Shown here in pieces: positions 45,533 to 54,175 of a DNA stretch of 64,000 bases. The stretch's first letter is position 1. Each line of letters starts with the position of its first letter. The notes below the pieces were generated by a model, which was given only the letters and a program-made list of their open reading frames with translations, made no database searches and was not told the origin of the DNA. This stretch comes from Nostoc sp. XA010. Its GTDB lineage: Bacteria; Cyanobacteriota; Cyanobacteriia; Cyanobacteriales; Nostocaceae. Location of the stretch: the NCBI RefSeq assembly GCF_020829625.1, contig NZ_JAIVFX010000016.1, positions 101,916-165,915 on the forward strand. Reading direction: 5' to 3'. A program made the position numbers and the translations under genes.

Positions 45533-45660
45533 CAGGGCGAACGCACGGTATTTCTGAAACCCTTACTGGGTAAGGATATTGACGAAAAAATAGGCTAAAT
45601 TTAAAAACGCCGAAACCCTTGCTATTAAAGGATTCTTATACTTTAGATGCGTTTGCCCTG
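45533..45660. mobile_element. 128-bp MITE, probably mobilised by an ISAs1-family transposase
   Basis: Terminal inverted repeats: CAGGGCGAACGCA (45533-45545) and TGCGTTTGCCCTG (45648-45660), 12 of 13 matching. It is flanked by identical 10-bp sequences GAGTGGGGAG (45523-45532 and 45661-45670). Those lie in a short GAGTGGG repeat, so the duplication is not unambiguous, but ISAs1-family elements make 8-10-bp duplications and have CAGGG ends. The 37 bases at its right end recur exactly, inverted, at 7477-7513 next to an ISAs1-type transposase scrap. No coding capacity. It lies upstream of rpmH. Confidence 0.8.
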
Positions 45661-45777
45661 GAGTGGGGAGTGGGAAGATGAGGGAGAAATAACCAATGCC
45701 CTATTCCCTATTCTTTAATAAAGTAATACAATTAGAGATTGTGAGTTTTTATAAAAATCACCTAAGAGGAGAAGAGT

Positions 45778-45912
45778 ATGAAAAGAACACTAGGCGGCAC
45801 TAGCCGTAAGAGAAAAAGAACCTCTGGTTTTCGCGCTAGGATGCGGACACCAGATGGCAGGAACGTGATTAGTGCTAGGAGAAGAAAGGGGCGTCACCGT
45901 TTAAGCGTTTAG
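45778..45912 (+). CDS. rpmH: 50S ribosomal protein L34
   Basis: 44 residues: start MKRTLGGTSRKRKRTSGFRA, then RMRTPDGRNVISARRRKGR, ending HRLSV, the conserved L34 sequence. AGAGGAGAAG precedes the ATG at 45778. First gene of the conserved rpmH-rnpA-PH-yidC-khpB cluster. A 128-bp MITE lies about 120 bases upstream and could affect its promoter. Confidence 0.97.
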   Translation: MKRTLGGTSRKRKRTSGFRARMRTPDGRNVISARRRKGRHRLSV

Positions 45913-45938
45913 GGCTTATCTAAGATAAAAGAACATCT

Positions 45939-46361
45939 GTGGCTTTGCCTAAAGCAAATCGGCTAAAATCCCGCAAGGATTTCCAGGCAGTTTTCCGGGA
46001 AGGAATTCGGCGTCATGGCTCTTATTTAACATTGAGAGCCTTAAAGCCGTTATGTTTAACAAAACCTTCTTTGTCCACTGCCACCCAGACTACACAAGCA
46101 AATGACTCAGCACATCTTGTCAGCACGCGGATTGGCATTTCCATAAGCACAAAAGTAAGCAAAAGGGCAGTGGTTCGCAACCGAATCAAACGGCAAATTA
46201 CTTCTGCTTTATATAGCTTGCTGCCTAAATTATCACCAGGATGGCGGCTAGTGTTCATTGTGAAACCCACAGCAGCAGAATCTAAGTGCGTAAGCCCACA
46301 ATTTCTGCAAGAATTAGAGCAGTTGTTGGCACAAGCTGAGGTGTTCGATGGGAATTCGTGA
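45939..46361 (+). CDS. rnpA: ribonuclease P protein component
   Basis: 140 residues from the GTG at 45939. The protein subunit of RNase P, which matures tRNA 5' ends with the catalytic RNA. Conserved features: LKSRKDFQAVFREG, RIGISISTKVSKRAVVRNRI (the RNR motif) and LSPGWRLVFIVKP. An extra stretch (about 36-60, Ser/Thr/Gln-rich) separates the first strand from the core. It starts 26 bases after rpmH and overlaps the next gene by 14 bases. Confidence 0.95.
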   Translation: MALPKANRLKSRKDFQAVFREGIRRHGSYLTLRALKPLCLTKPSLSTATQTTQANDSAHLVSTRIGISISTKVSKRAVVRNRIKRQITSALYSLLPKLSPGWRLVFIVKPTAAESKCVSPQFLQELEQLLAQAEVFDGNS

Positions 46362-46740
46362 AGATGTTTATTATGAAGGTGGCCCCCATCGTGGGGATTT
46401 AATTGTCAACCTGTTGATTGGGCTAACCATTGTCGGGATACCATTAACAGTTGGGGCAATTGTCAGAGCATTGTGGCTGCGTTTCCGCATCACCGATCGC
46501 CGAATTACTGTGATCGGAGGTTGGCAGGGACGCGATCGCACTGACATAATTTACTCAGAAATAGTCAAAGTCGTCACAGTCCCCCGTGGCATTGGCTTGT
46601 GGGGAGATATGGTACTAACCCTAAGAAACGGGAGTCGTCTCGAATTACGGGCAATTCCCAACTTTCGGGAAGTCTATGACTACATCAACGAAAGAATTGC
46701 TGCGAAAAATCCCGAATATAGCGCTGCTGCTAACAAGTGA
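46348..46740 (+). CDS. bacterial PH-domain membrane protein
   Basis: 130 residues. Two close hydrophobic segments (LIVNLLIGLTIVGIPLTVGAIV, about 18-39) are followed by a bPH2-type pleckstrin-homology-like domain (FRITDRRITVIGGWQGRDRT, VVTVPRGIGLWGDMVLTLRN). Commonly found between rnpA and yidC in cyanobacteria as I recall. Function not established. Its ATG at 46348 lies inside the end of rnpA, so translational coupling is likely. Confidence 0.85.
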   Translation: MGIREDVYYEGGPHRGDLIVNLLIGLTIVGIPLTVGAIVRALWLRFRITDRRITVIGGWQGRDRTDIIYSEIVKVVTVPRGIGLWGDMVLTLRNGSRLELRAIPNFREVYDYINERIAAKNPEYSAAANK

Positions 46741-46955
46741 TGGGAGTAGGGATTAGTGAATGCAAAATTTACTCAGATAAGATCCAAAGTTAAGAACTTC
46801 CCACTTACCAAAAACTACATACCACTCGCAATTCCCCACTCTCCACTCCCTTTTTTTGGAATGTGCGGCTATCCGTAGCGAAGGGTAGTCGCACATAATT
46901 TATGATTTAGATAAATTAGATTCAGTTTACAGTAGCTCAGGTTGAATTCAGAATA

Positions 46956-48107
46956 ATGGATTTTGGTATCGGCTTTCTCTCGAACAACGTGATGCTGCCA
47001 ATCATAGATTTCTTCTATGGTATTGTGCCTAGCTACGGATTGGCGATCGTTGCTTTGACCCTGATAGTCCGCTTCGCGCTCTATCCCCTGAGTGCTGGCT
47101 CAATTCGCAACATGCGGAAGATGCGAATTGTACAACCTCTGATGCAGAAGCGGATGGCAGAAATCAAAGAGCGCTATAAGGATGAACCGCAAAAGCAGCA
47201 AGAGGAAATGGTCAATGTTCAAAAAGAATTTGGCAATCCTTTAGCAGGCTGTTTTCCATTACTAGTGCAAATGCCGGTCTTATTAGCGCTGTTTGCAACT
47301 TTGCGGGGTTCGCCTTTTGCAGGTGCTAACTACAGCGTTAACCTGCAAATCTTACCCGCAGGACAAATCGAACAAATTCAACCGCAAGCCTTTGCCACTG
47401 CTCCTCAAAATATTTACGTTGCTGATGGAGAACACGTTAAGGTAGCTGCCATCCTTCCTAGTGGTAACAAACTAGCGGTGGGAGAACAAACTAAAATCCA
47501 ATATCAGACCGTTGAGGGCAAACCATTTCAGGTACTCTTAGAAGAACACCCAGAAAATAAGCTCATTCCTGATTGGAAAGTCACCAAAGGTGAAGATAGA
47601 ATAAAAATTGATGCCCAAGGCAATGTGGAAGCATTACAGCCTGGAGAAGTGACTATTCAAGGAACAATTCCTGGACTAGCGGCAGACAAAGGCTTTCTAT
47701 TTATTGATGCCTTAGGCAGGGTTGGCGCAACTGATCCAGATGGCACAATCCACTGGGATATCGTCGCCATGATCGTCTCCTTTGGAATCAGCCTTTATGT
47801 TAGCCAAATGCTTTCTGGGCAAAATTCCAGTGGTGGCAATCCGCAGCAAGATACAGTTAACAAAGTCACTCCAGTTATTTTTTCTGGGATGTTTTTGTTC
47901 TTCCCCTTACCAGCAGGGGTGCTGATGTATATGGTGATTGGTAATATTTTCCAAACTGCACAAACTTATCTTCTCTCCCGCGAACCTCTACCAGAAGAAC
48001 TGCAAAAAATCGTAGCAACCCAGGAAAAAGAAGCAGTAGTCGCAGAACAAAAGGCATTGCCATTTGAACCAAAAAGTGCCAAGAAAAAGGCGACAGGGGG
48101 ATCATGA
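46956..48107 (+). CDS. yidC: membrane protein insertase YidC/Oxa1/Alb3
   Basis: 383 residues. Inserts proteins into plasma and thylakoid membranes. Core features: VPSYGLAIVALTLIVRFALYPL with the hydrophilic-groove arginine (Arg38), a cytoplasmic hairpin (MQKRMAEIKERYKDEPQKQQ), NPLAGCFPLLVQMPVLLALF, and late helices PVIFSGMFLFFPLPAGVLMY and IGNIFQTAQTYLL. Between the second and third core helices sits an extra extracytoplasmic domain (about 130-255), Ig-like in its last part (KIDAQGNVEALQPGEVTIQG). I believe this insertion is usual in cyanobacteria. Its end overlaps khpB by four bases. Confidence 0.94.
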   Translation: MDFGIGFLSNNVMLPIIDFFYGIVPSYGLAIVALTLIVRFALYPLSAGSIRNMRKMRIVQPLMQKRMAEIKERYKDEPQKQQEEMVNVQKEFGNPLAGCFPLLVQMPVLLALFATLRGSPFAGANYSVNLQILPAGQIEQIQPQAFATAPQNIYVADGEHVKVAAILPSGNKLAVGEQTKIQYQTVEGKPFQVLLEEHPENKLIPDWKVTKGEDRIKIDAQGNVEALQPGEVTIQGTIPGLAADKGFLFIDALGRVGATDPDGTIHWDIVAMIVSFGISLYVSQMLSGQNSSGGNPQQDTVNKVTPVIFSGMFLFFPLPAGVLMYMVIGNIFQTAQTYLLSREPLPEELQKIVATQEKEAVVAEQKALPFEPKSAKKKATGGS

Positions 48108-48631
48108 GCAACATTCCCATGCAGCGAGGTCAGCAGTGGTTAAAATCCCTGCTGGAACTCACTGGAATACCTGCTGAGATTCAGGGTCATTTAGAAACTG
48201 CTCAATCTCAAGACGGCGATTCCCCAGAACCAGATAACTACTGGTTAACAATTGACCAAACTAATTTGACGACAGAACAAATCCAGGTATTAATTGGTGC
48301 TGATGGTTCTGTGTTAGATGCGATTCAGTATCTAGCAAATTCGGTTTTAAACCTGAGCCAACCCCCGGAAGAACAAGCCTCTTACACCATTGAGTTAAAT
48401 GGCTACCGGGTTAAAAGAGAAGCCGAAATTCGCGCATTAGCAGAAGCAGCAGCCGATGAAGTGCGCTTTTCTGGTAGAGAAGTGGAAATCAAATCCCTCA
48501 GTTCTGCTGAAAGGCGGCAAATCCATACCTTCTTGAAGGAGTTTGGAGATTTAGAAACCTTCAGTCGCGGTAAAGAGCCGCATCGTAATCTGGTTGTCCG
48601 TCCAGCTTCGTTGGAAGGAGTTGGGAGTTAG
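48104..48631 (+). CDS. khpB: KhpB/Jag family RNA-binding protein (KH-R3H)
   Basis: 175 residues. A KH-like domain (about 40-110, with the loop LIGADGSVLDAIQYLANSVL) is followed by an R3H domain (RREAEIRALAEAAADEV-type helix, HTFLKEFGDLETFSRGKEPH, RNLVVRP). The N-terminal Jag domain of firmicute homologues is not present; a short acidic lead is seen. Binds RNA in bacteria where it has been studied. It overlaps yidC by four bases (ATGA) and is thus translationally coupled. Confidence 0.88.
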   Translation: MSNIPMQRGQQWLKSLLELTGIPAEIQGHLETAQSQDGDSPEPDNYWLTIDQTNLTTEQIQVLIGADGSVLDAIQYLANSVLNLSQPPEEQASYTIELNGYRVKREAEIRALAEAAADEVRFSGREVEIKSLSSAERRQIHTFLKEFGDLETFSRGKEPHRNLVVRPASLEGVGS

Positions 48632-48661
48632 GAGTTGGGAGAGACGCGATTAATCGCGTCT
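48617..48661. repeat. GGAGTTG/GGAGTTA heptamer repeat and AGACGCGAT palindrome
   Basis: Three 7-bp units (48617-48637) overlap the last codons of khpB, then AGACGCGATTAATCGCGTCT (48642-48661) forms a perfect palindrome. The repeat therefore supplies the C-terminal residues of KhpB (EGVGS). Confidence 0.7.
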
Positions 48662-48804
48662 GTACAAGAGTTTGGAGTTAGGGTTAATGAAGCTCATAAC
48701 TATATAATTTCAAAATTCCTCTTGTTGCCTAAAATAAAGATGTAGTATCAGTATTATTGCTGGTAATGAAGATAAATTATTAGTGAGGATGTCTCACAAA
48801 TCCT

Positions 48805-49323
48805 ATGGACGCAATTTTTATTCCGCAGCTAACTAAAGCCCCGGAGCGGACAGAGGAAGTTCAGGTTCAGGAATTTCTGCCTGGTCTAGAAACGTTGACA
48901 CCAGTTCGCGGTCATGTGCGCGTGGAGCATCATGGCAATTACCTCGAAGTGTCCGCTCAGGCAGAAACAATTATAACTTGTACCTGCAATCGCTGTTTGC
49001 AGCAATACAATCGACGCTTAGGGCTTGATACGAAGGAAATCATCTGGTTAGACGAAACTGCAAATCAAGTAAATGACTTGCCCTTAGAACGGGAAGTGAT
49101 TATGGAGGAGTTGCTGGAAAGCCTGCCGCCCGATGGTTATTTTTATCCCAACGAATGGCTGTATGAGCAGATGTGCTTGGCAATACCCCTGCGTCAGTTG
49201 TGCAGTCGTAATTGTCCAGGTATTCCTGTAAGTAGTACTATTGATAATTCCGATATTCCTGAAACTCCAGTTGATAACCGTTGGGCTTCTCTGGAAGCTT
49301 TGAAAAAGCAACTTCCGGGGTAA
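48805..49323 (+). CDS. YceD family (DUF177) protein
   Basis: 172 residues. DUF177 pattern with the central cysteine pair CTCNRCLQQYNRRL (about 55-70) and a C-terminal pair CSRNCPG, a probable metal site, and the acidic TKEIIWLDE. In bacteria yceD usually sits beside rpmF (L32), and in plants the family takes part in 23S rRNA processing. No rpmF is adjacent here. ATG at 48805. A good terminator follows. Confidence 0.88.
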   Translation: MDAIFIPQLTKAPERTEEVQVQEFLPGLETLTPVRGHVRVEHHGNYLEVSAQAETIITCTCNRCLQQYNRRLGLDTKEIIWLDETANQVNDLPLEREVIMEELLESLPPDGYFYPNEWLYEQMCLAIPLRQLCSRNCPGIPVSSTIDNSDIPETPVDNRWASLEALKKQLPG

Positions 49324-49368
49324 CAATTTGGTAATTCCATCAGACTTAAGTCTGCACTTACATGAACT

Positions 49369-49396
49369 AAGCCTGTCTACACAGGCTTATTGTTTT
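49369..49396 (+). terminator. intrinsic terminator after the yceD-like gene
   Basis: AAGCCTGT (49369-49376), loop CTAC, ACAGGCTT (49381-49388), then ATTGTTTT. A perfect 8-bp stem 45 bases after the stop. Confidence 0.75.
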
Positions 49397-49579
49397 ATTA
49401 AATACTTATAGCGTTGGAATGGAAAAGAACAAAACCCCCGAAGAGGATATTTGGCTGCAAGTCAAAACATGGGTTTGACGTTTTTATGCCTTGATTCCTT
49501 CGTTCTCTCATTTAAAGTCGATGTTTGAGTGGTTTATCCGATACACTACCTTTGATTTCCACACTCTTGAGATGTCTTA

Positions 49580-49921
49580 TTAAACGCCAACCATCGCAGA
49601 AACATAAATACCGTTTGGCGTTATAAATATTAAATTTGGGTCATAAGATATTTCTTGTCTATTGAAGCCTCCAACCTCTATTATGGTGGTATCTCGGCTC
49701 AAAATTCTAATATTAATTCCTCGGTTATCCGTCGAGTAAGTGATGTCAATATTGAGAACTTCACCATTTGGCAGCTTGACTGGCACGAAATCAATACCAA
49801 AGAGATTTTGAACTTCTGCAAAAGGGCGTAAATTTACGTTCAATAGAGGCTTGAGTTCAATTTCACAGAGGCTTTTCCATTGCCCCGATAATTCTTCTCC
49901 GTACTGCAAATACAACTTCAT
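49580..49921 (-). CDS. hypothetical protein
   Basis: 113 residues, no signal peptide or membrane segment. Reads as mostly beta strand (EVLNIDITYSTDNRGINIRI, LIFITPNGIYVSAMVGV). No family recognised. ATG at 49921. It lies on the opposite strand between two housekeeping units and may be a lone accessory gene. Supported only by length and normal composition. Confidence 0.5.
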   Translation of the reverse strand: MKLYLQYGEELSGQWKSLCEIELKPLLNVNLRPFAEVQNLFGIDFVPVKLPNGEVLNIDITYSTDNRGINIRILSRDTTIIEVGGFNRQEISYDPNLIFITPNGIYVSAMVGV

Positions 49922-50276
49922 TTGCTCTTGTTAATGTTAATGTATTGTCAGAGTAAGCGAATCTTAAATGCTATTGAAAAGCGGGTTTAAAAGCATAATA
50001 TTGGGATAAACAAGCAACAATAATAGTCAACATATAGTTATTTCCATAGCGGCTCGATTTTATTTTTGAGGATTACTACGTTTGCCAAAATAAAATGTTA
50101 TCAATCACCTCATGATTTAAATTCTGCTCACCATAACAAAGCGATCGCCTTTAAAAAATATCTTACGTAGAGCGATCGCACTGCCAACCGCGATGAAGTG
50201 GTAAATGTTAGTTTTTAGTTGTTAGAGGCGATACAAACCTGAACAATGAGAGAATAACTAATAACCACAGCCAAAT
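49922..50276. other. intergenic region, divergent promoters expected
   Basis: 355 bases between the minus-strand hypothetical and ycf46. Two HIP1 octamers are present; nothing else stands out. Confidence 0.4.
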
Positions 50277-51788
50277 ATGAACTTCCGTGAAGAGTTTAAA
50301 CTGCTGCTACGCGCCCGCTACCCCTTAATTTATATTCCCACCTATGAGGAAGAACGGGTAGAAGCAGCTATCCGGGAAGAAGCAAGCAACCAGGGTAATC
50401 GCCCAGTGTATACTTGGGATTTTGTCGATGGCTACCAAGGAAACCCTAATGATGTTGGGTTTGGGCGGCGTAACCCGTTGCAAGCTTTAGAATTTATCGA
50501 AAAATTACCAGCTTCGGCACCTGCGGTATTGATTCTACGAGACTATCATCGCTTTTTAGATGATGTAGCGATCGCCCGCAAACTCCGCAATTTGTCCAGA
50601 CTTCTCAAGTCGCAACCAAAAAATATTGTCCTATTGTCGCCCCGCATCGCCATCCCTGACGATTTAACCGAAGTGCTGACAGTCGTCGAGTTCCCCTTAC
50701 CCGCCGCCGCAGAAATTAAAGTGGAGGTGGAACGCTTGCTACAAAGTACTGGTAACTCCCTTTCTGGCAAAGTTTTAGATGACTTGGTACGCTCTTGTCA
50801 AGGGCTTTCGATGGAGCGGATTCGCCGAGTTTTGGCAAGAGCGATCGCTACCCACGGAGAATTGCGACCAGAAGACGTGGATCTCGTTTTAGAAGAAAAG
50901 CGTCAAACTATCCGCCAAACCCAAATCTTGGACTTCTACCCCGCCACTGAGCAAATTTCTGATATTGGTGGATTGGATAACTTGAAAGATTGGTTGATTC
51001 GGCGGGGAGGTTCATTTACCGATCGAGCACGACAGTACGGATTACCGCACCCCCGTGGTTTAATGTTGGTGGGTATCCAGGGAACTGGTAAATCGTTAAC
51101 GGCAAAAGCGATCGCTCATCACTGGCATTTACCCTTGCTACGTTTGGATGTGGGAAGGTTATTTGGTGGTTTGGTGGGTGAATCTGAATCTCGGACTCGG
51201 CAAATGATCCAAGTAGCTGAAGCCCTTGCTCCCTGTATTTTGTGGATTGATGAAATAGATAAAGCCTTTGCCGGGCTTGGTAGCAAAGGTGATGCCGGAA
51301 CAGCTAGCCGTGTGTTTGGGACTTTTATTAACTGGCTAGCTGAAAAAAGCTCACCCGTGTTTGTCGTCGCTACCGCCAACGACATCCAAGCCTTACCGCC
51401 GGAAATGCTCCGTAAGGGGCGATTTGATGAAATTTTCTTTGTGGGATTGCCCACCCAAGAAGAGAGAAAAGCAATTTATGATGTTCATTTATCTCGATTG
51501 CGCCCCCATAACTTAAAAAGTTATGACATCGAAAGGTTAGCTTATGAGACGCCCGATTTTTCTGGGGCAGAAATTGAGCAAACTTTAATTGAAGCGATGC
51601 ATATTGGATTTAGTCAAAACCGCGATTTTGCTACTGATGATATTTTAGAAGCAGCCAGTCAGATCATCCCCTTGGCGCGAACTGCTGTAGAGCAAATTCA
51701 GCAACTCCAAGAATGGGCTGCTGCTGGGAGAGCGCGTTTAGCATCTAAACACAATCCTTTAAGCGAACGCCTCCGGCGCACTACGTGA
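50277..51788 (+). CDS. ycf46: AAA ATPase Ycf46
   Basis: 503 residues, the length of Ycf46, an AAA protein encoded in some plastids and in cyanobacteria. An N-terminal domain (about 1-215, start MNFREEFKLLLRARYPLIYI) precedes the ATPase: Walker A GIQGTGKS (266-273), Walker B ILWIDEIDKAF, sensor/arginine-finger region MLRKGRFDEIFFVGLP. Reported in cyanobacteria to affect inorganic-carbon use; its exact substrate is not known. ATG at 50277. Followed 112 bases later by the SH3 gene. Confidence 0.92.
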   Translation: MNFREEFKLLLRARYPLIYIPTYEEERVEAAIREEASNQGNRPVYTWDFVDGYQGNPNDVGFGRRNPLQALEFIEKLPASAPAVLILRDYHRFLDDVAIARKLRNLSRLLKSQPKNIVLLSPRIAIPDDLTEVLTVVEFPLPAAAEIKVEVERLLQSTGNSLSGKVLDDLVRSCQGLSMERIRRVLARAIATHGELRPEDVDLVLEEKRQTIRQTQILDFYPATEQISDIGGLDNLKDWLIRRGGSFTDRARQYGLPHPRGLMLVGIQGTGKSLTAKAIAHHWHLPLLRLDVGRLFGGLVGESESRTRQMIQVAEALAPCILWIDEIDKAFAGLGSKGDAGTASRVFGTFINWLAEKSSPVFVVATANDIQALPPEMLRKGRFDEIFFVGLPTQEERKAIYDVHLSRLRPHNLKSYDIERLAYETPDFSGAEIEQTLIEAMHIGFSQNRDFATDDILEAASQIIPLARTAVEQIQQLQEWAAAGRARLASKHNPLSERLRRTT

Positions 51789-51834
51789 ACGCATTCAGCA
51801 GTAGCTACAATAATTGGTTAGTTAATAATTGCTA

Positions 51835-51878
51835 GTCAATAGTCAACAGTTAATCATGAATTACTATTGACTATTGAC
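51835..51878. repeat. inverted repeat between ycf46 and the SH3 gene
   Basis: GTCAATAGTCAA (51835-51846) and TTGACTATTGAC (51867-51878) form a 12-bp stem with a 20-base loop. Possible terminator of ycf46 or a short repeat; no T run. Confidence 0.5.
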
Positions 51879-51900
51879 CACTGGTGATCAGGTTTTAAAT

Positions 51901-52437
51901 ATGTTGTCTGGTTTCATAAAGTTTATACTTGGGTTTTTCTTAGCGATCGCTGTGCTAATAGGTGGCGGCGTTGCAATTGGACTCTATTTCTTCAATCGCA
52001 CCGGCATACCCCCTGCCAAACCCGTTTTTTCTAATGATAGTCCCTCGGTGAAAGCCCAAGCTCCTAAAGCAACTCAGCCTGGAGGAGCTAAACCCACTCT
52101 TACACCTGGGACAAAGGCTGAATCGTCTCCAAACCCAAACTCTACTCCTACAGAATCACCAAAGGCTACCCCATCACCAAAACCATTGCCATCGGGAGCT
52201 TACCGAGGGCGTGTTAGTTGGCGTGAAGGCTTGAGTTTGCGATCGCAACCAAATCAAGAAGCTGAAAAGATTGGTGGGGTAACTTTTAATCAAAAAATTA
52301 TTATCTTGGAAGAAAACCAAGATAAATCCTGGCAAAAGATTCGTTTGGAAGGTAGCGAACAAGAAGGTTGGGTGAAAGCAGGTAATACTCAAAAAGTTGA
52401 TGAAAAGCCAGAGGACACACAAAAACCAGAGCGATAA
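51901..52437 (+). CDS. membrane-anchored SH3-domain protein
   Basis: 178 residues from the ATG at 51901 (the frame also opens at a TTG, 51874). An N-terminal membrane anchor (FIKFILGFFLAIAVLIGGGVAIGLYFF) is followed by a Pro/Ser/Thr-rich linker (about 48-100) and a bacterial SH3 domain (RGRVSWREGLSLRSQPNQEA through SEQEGWVKAG), ending in a charged tail. Bacterial SH3 domains often bind cell-wall peptides. Its neighbour downstream is a peptidoglycan-binding protein, which fits an envelope role by inference. Confidence 0.8.
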   Translation: MLSGFIKFILGFFLAIAVLIGGGVAIGLYFFNRTGIPPAKPVFSNDSPSVKAQAPKATQPGGAKPTLTPGTKAESSPNPNSTPTESPKATPSPKPLPSGAYRGRVSWREGLSLRSQPNQEAEKIGGVTFNQKIIILEENQDKSWQKIRLEGSEQEGWVKAGNTQKVDEKPEDTQKPER

Positions 52438-52610
52438 CAATAATTTACAACTTTTCCATAAATAAATTTAGTTGCTCTGAAACCCTTGCAAGAGCAGCTG
52501 CCCTCCCCCCTGCCTCTTCTGGTTAATTACTTGTAAAGAACCATACACAAAACCAACACAACACAGAGCAAGCCGTATAATTAGGTGTAGTCATAACTTG
52601 AAAAAAACAA

Positions 52611-54044
52611 GTGGAAACAGGGGTAAATAGCTATTCAACCAAGCTTGCCTCAGTCTACGAGGCTTCCGAAAACGTCAAGGTTATTCCTAGTATAGGTAAT
52701 TTAAAATTCAAGAATTTGAAAAAGTTATCTAGTGGTGCGGCGATGCGTTTTTTGTCCGTGGCACTGATTACGGGGTTTTTGAGCATTGCTGGACAAGCTT
52801 TAGCACTTCAGAAAATAGGAAGTAATGGCGCTGAAGTTTCCAGTAGCCAGAGGTGTTTAAAAAAGTTAGGCTACTTCAACGGCCCGGTGAGTGGTAAGTT
52901 TGCTAGCTTGACTCAGAATGCTGTGATCAAATTTCAGCAAGCCAATAGAATCGCTGCTGATGGTGTTGTAGGTGCTAGTACTCAAAGAGCCTTGCAACGA
53001 GCATGTCAAAGTAGAACTTTTAGCAGGAATACCAGTGGTGGTCAATATCCTGTCCTATCTCAAGGCAAAACTGGTGCAGCCGTCACAAGGTTACAACAGC
53101 GTTTGCGGCAGTTAGGCTACTTGAATACTAATCCCACTGGGAATTTTGGCCCAATGACTAGAGATGCTGTCACCCGATTCCAGCGAAATTATCGCATATC
53201 TGCTAACGGGATTGTGAATCAACAAACTTGGAATGCACTACTGGGTTCCTCTGCGACTCCAGGCAGAGCAAAGCTCTCTACTCAACAAGTGAAAGAATTA
53301 CAAGTGCGTTTGCGGCAGCTAGGTTATTTTAATACTGCTGCTACTGGGAATATTGGCCCAATAACTAGAGAAGCTGTCACCCGATTCCAGCGAAATTACC
53401 GCCTACCTGTTGATGGCATCGCCAATGCTCAAGTTTTAGAGGCAGTACGTAGAGCCTCCACTGGTGGATATACTACTCAACAACCAGGCAGAAGTTATCT
53501 GACTGTAGGCGATCAAGGAGATAATGTCAGATTAGTTCAAGAGCGTTTATCCCAGTTGGGTTTCCCTAATACCAATCCTGATGGCGTTTTCAACGATTAC
53601 ACCAGAGAATCTGTGATTGCATTTCAGCAATCATCTCGACTGAATCCTACTGGAAATGTAGATTGGCAAACTTGGCAAGCATTAGGGCTGAATAGCTCCA
53701 ATGGGGGTAATTATACTGACAATAGCAGTTATGTATATGGTGATACTAATGAGTATGTAGCACCTCAGACTAATCGCTATGCATTACCTCCTAGCAATGG
53801 CTACGTTGTACCTGTAAGTAATGGCAACACATTAGTTGCTAATAATCCTTACAGAGTAATAGTGCCAATTTCCAATAATGATACTCTGAGTAAAGTGCAA
53901 CAATATATACCCGATGCTGTCACGGAACAATCCCATCTAGGGGATTATGTGAATGCTGGGGCATTTAGCGATCGCGCACAAGCAGAAACACTAACGAAAA
54001 AGCTTCGCTCATTAGGTCTTGATGCACGGGTAAAATACAATTGA
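52611..54044 (+). CDS. peptidoglycan-binding protein with C-terminal SPOR-like domain
   Basis: 477 residues from the GTG at 52611. A hydrophobic export segment lies at about 45-66 (MRFLSVALITGFLSIAGQAL), with an internal ATG there (52743) as an alternative start. Four PG_binding_1 units follow (about 75-125, 150-200, 215-265, 300-350), each with the pattern LQxRLRQLGYxN...G.FGP.T..AV..FQ. After a Tyr/Asn-rich linker there is a SPOR-type repeat (GDYVNAGAFSDRAQAETLTK, then LRSLGLDARVKYN). Both domain types bind peptidoglycan, SPOR preferring denuded glycan at division sites. No hydrolase domain is seen. Confidence 0.88.
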   Translation: METGVNSYSTKLASVYEASENVKVIPSIGNLKFKNLKKLSSGAAMRFLSVALITGFLSIAGQALALQKIGSNGAEVSSSQRCLKKLGYFNGPVSGKFASLTQNAVIKFQQANRIAADGVVGASTQRALQRACQSRTFSRNTSGGQYPVLSQGKTGAAVTRLQQRLRQLGYLNTNPTGNFGPMTRDAVTRFQRNYRISANGIVNQQTWNALLGSSATPGRAKLSTQQVKELQVRLRQLGYFNTAATGNIGPITREAVTRFQRNYRLPVDGIANAQVLEAVRRASTGGYTTQQPGRSYLTVGDQGDNVRLVQERLSQLGFPNTNPDGVFNDYTRESVIAFQQSSRLNPTGNVDWQTWQALGLNSSNGGNYTDNSSYVYGDTNEYVAPQTNRYALPPSNGYVVPVSNGNTLVANNPYRVIVPISNNDTLSKVQQYIPDAVTEQSHLGDYVNAGAFSDRAQAETLTKKLRSLGLDARVKYN

Positions 54045-54175
54045 AGAAGAATTCAGAATATAGAATCAATTAGGCGGGAATTCAGCCCATTGATCCGTCA
54101 CTCACACAGAATTCAATTCTGTAGCTTGCTTCCCTGAAAGAGTATTCTGGCTCCTGACTCCTAAATTCTGTTTTA

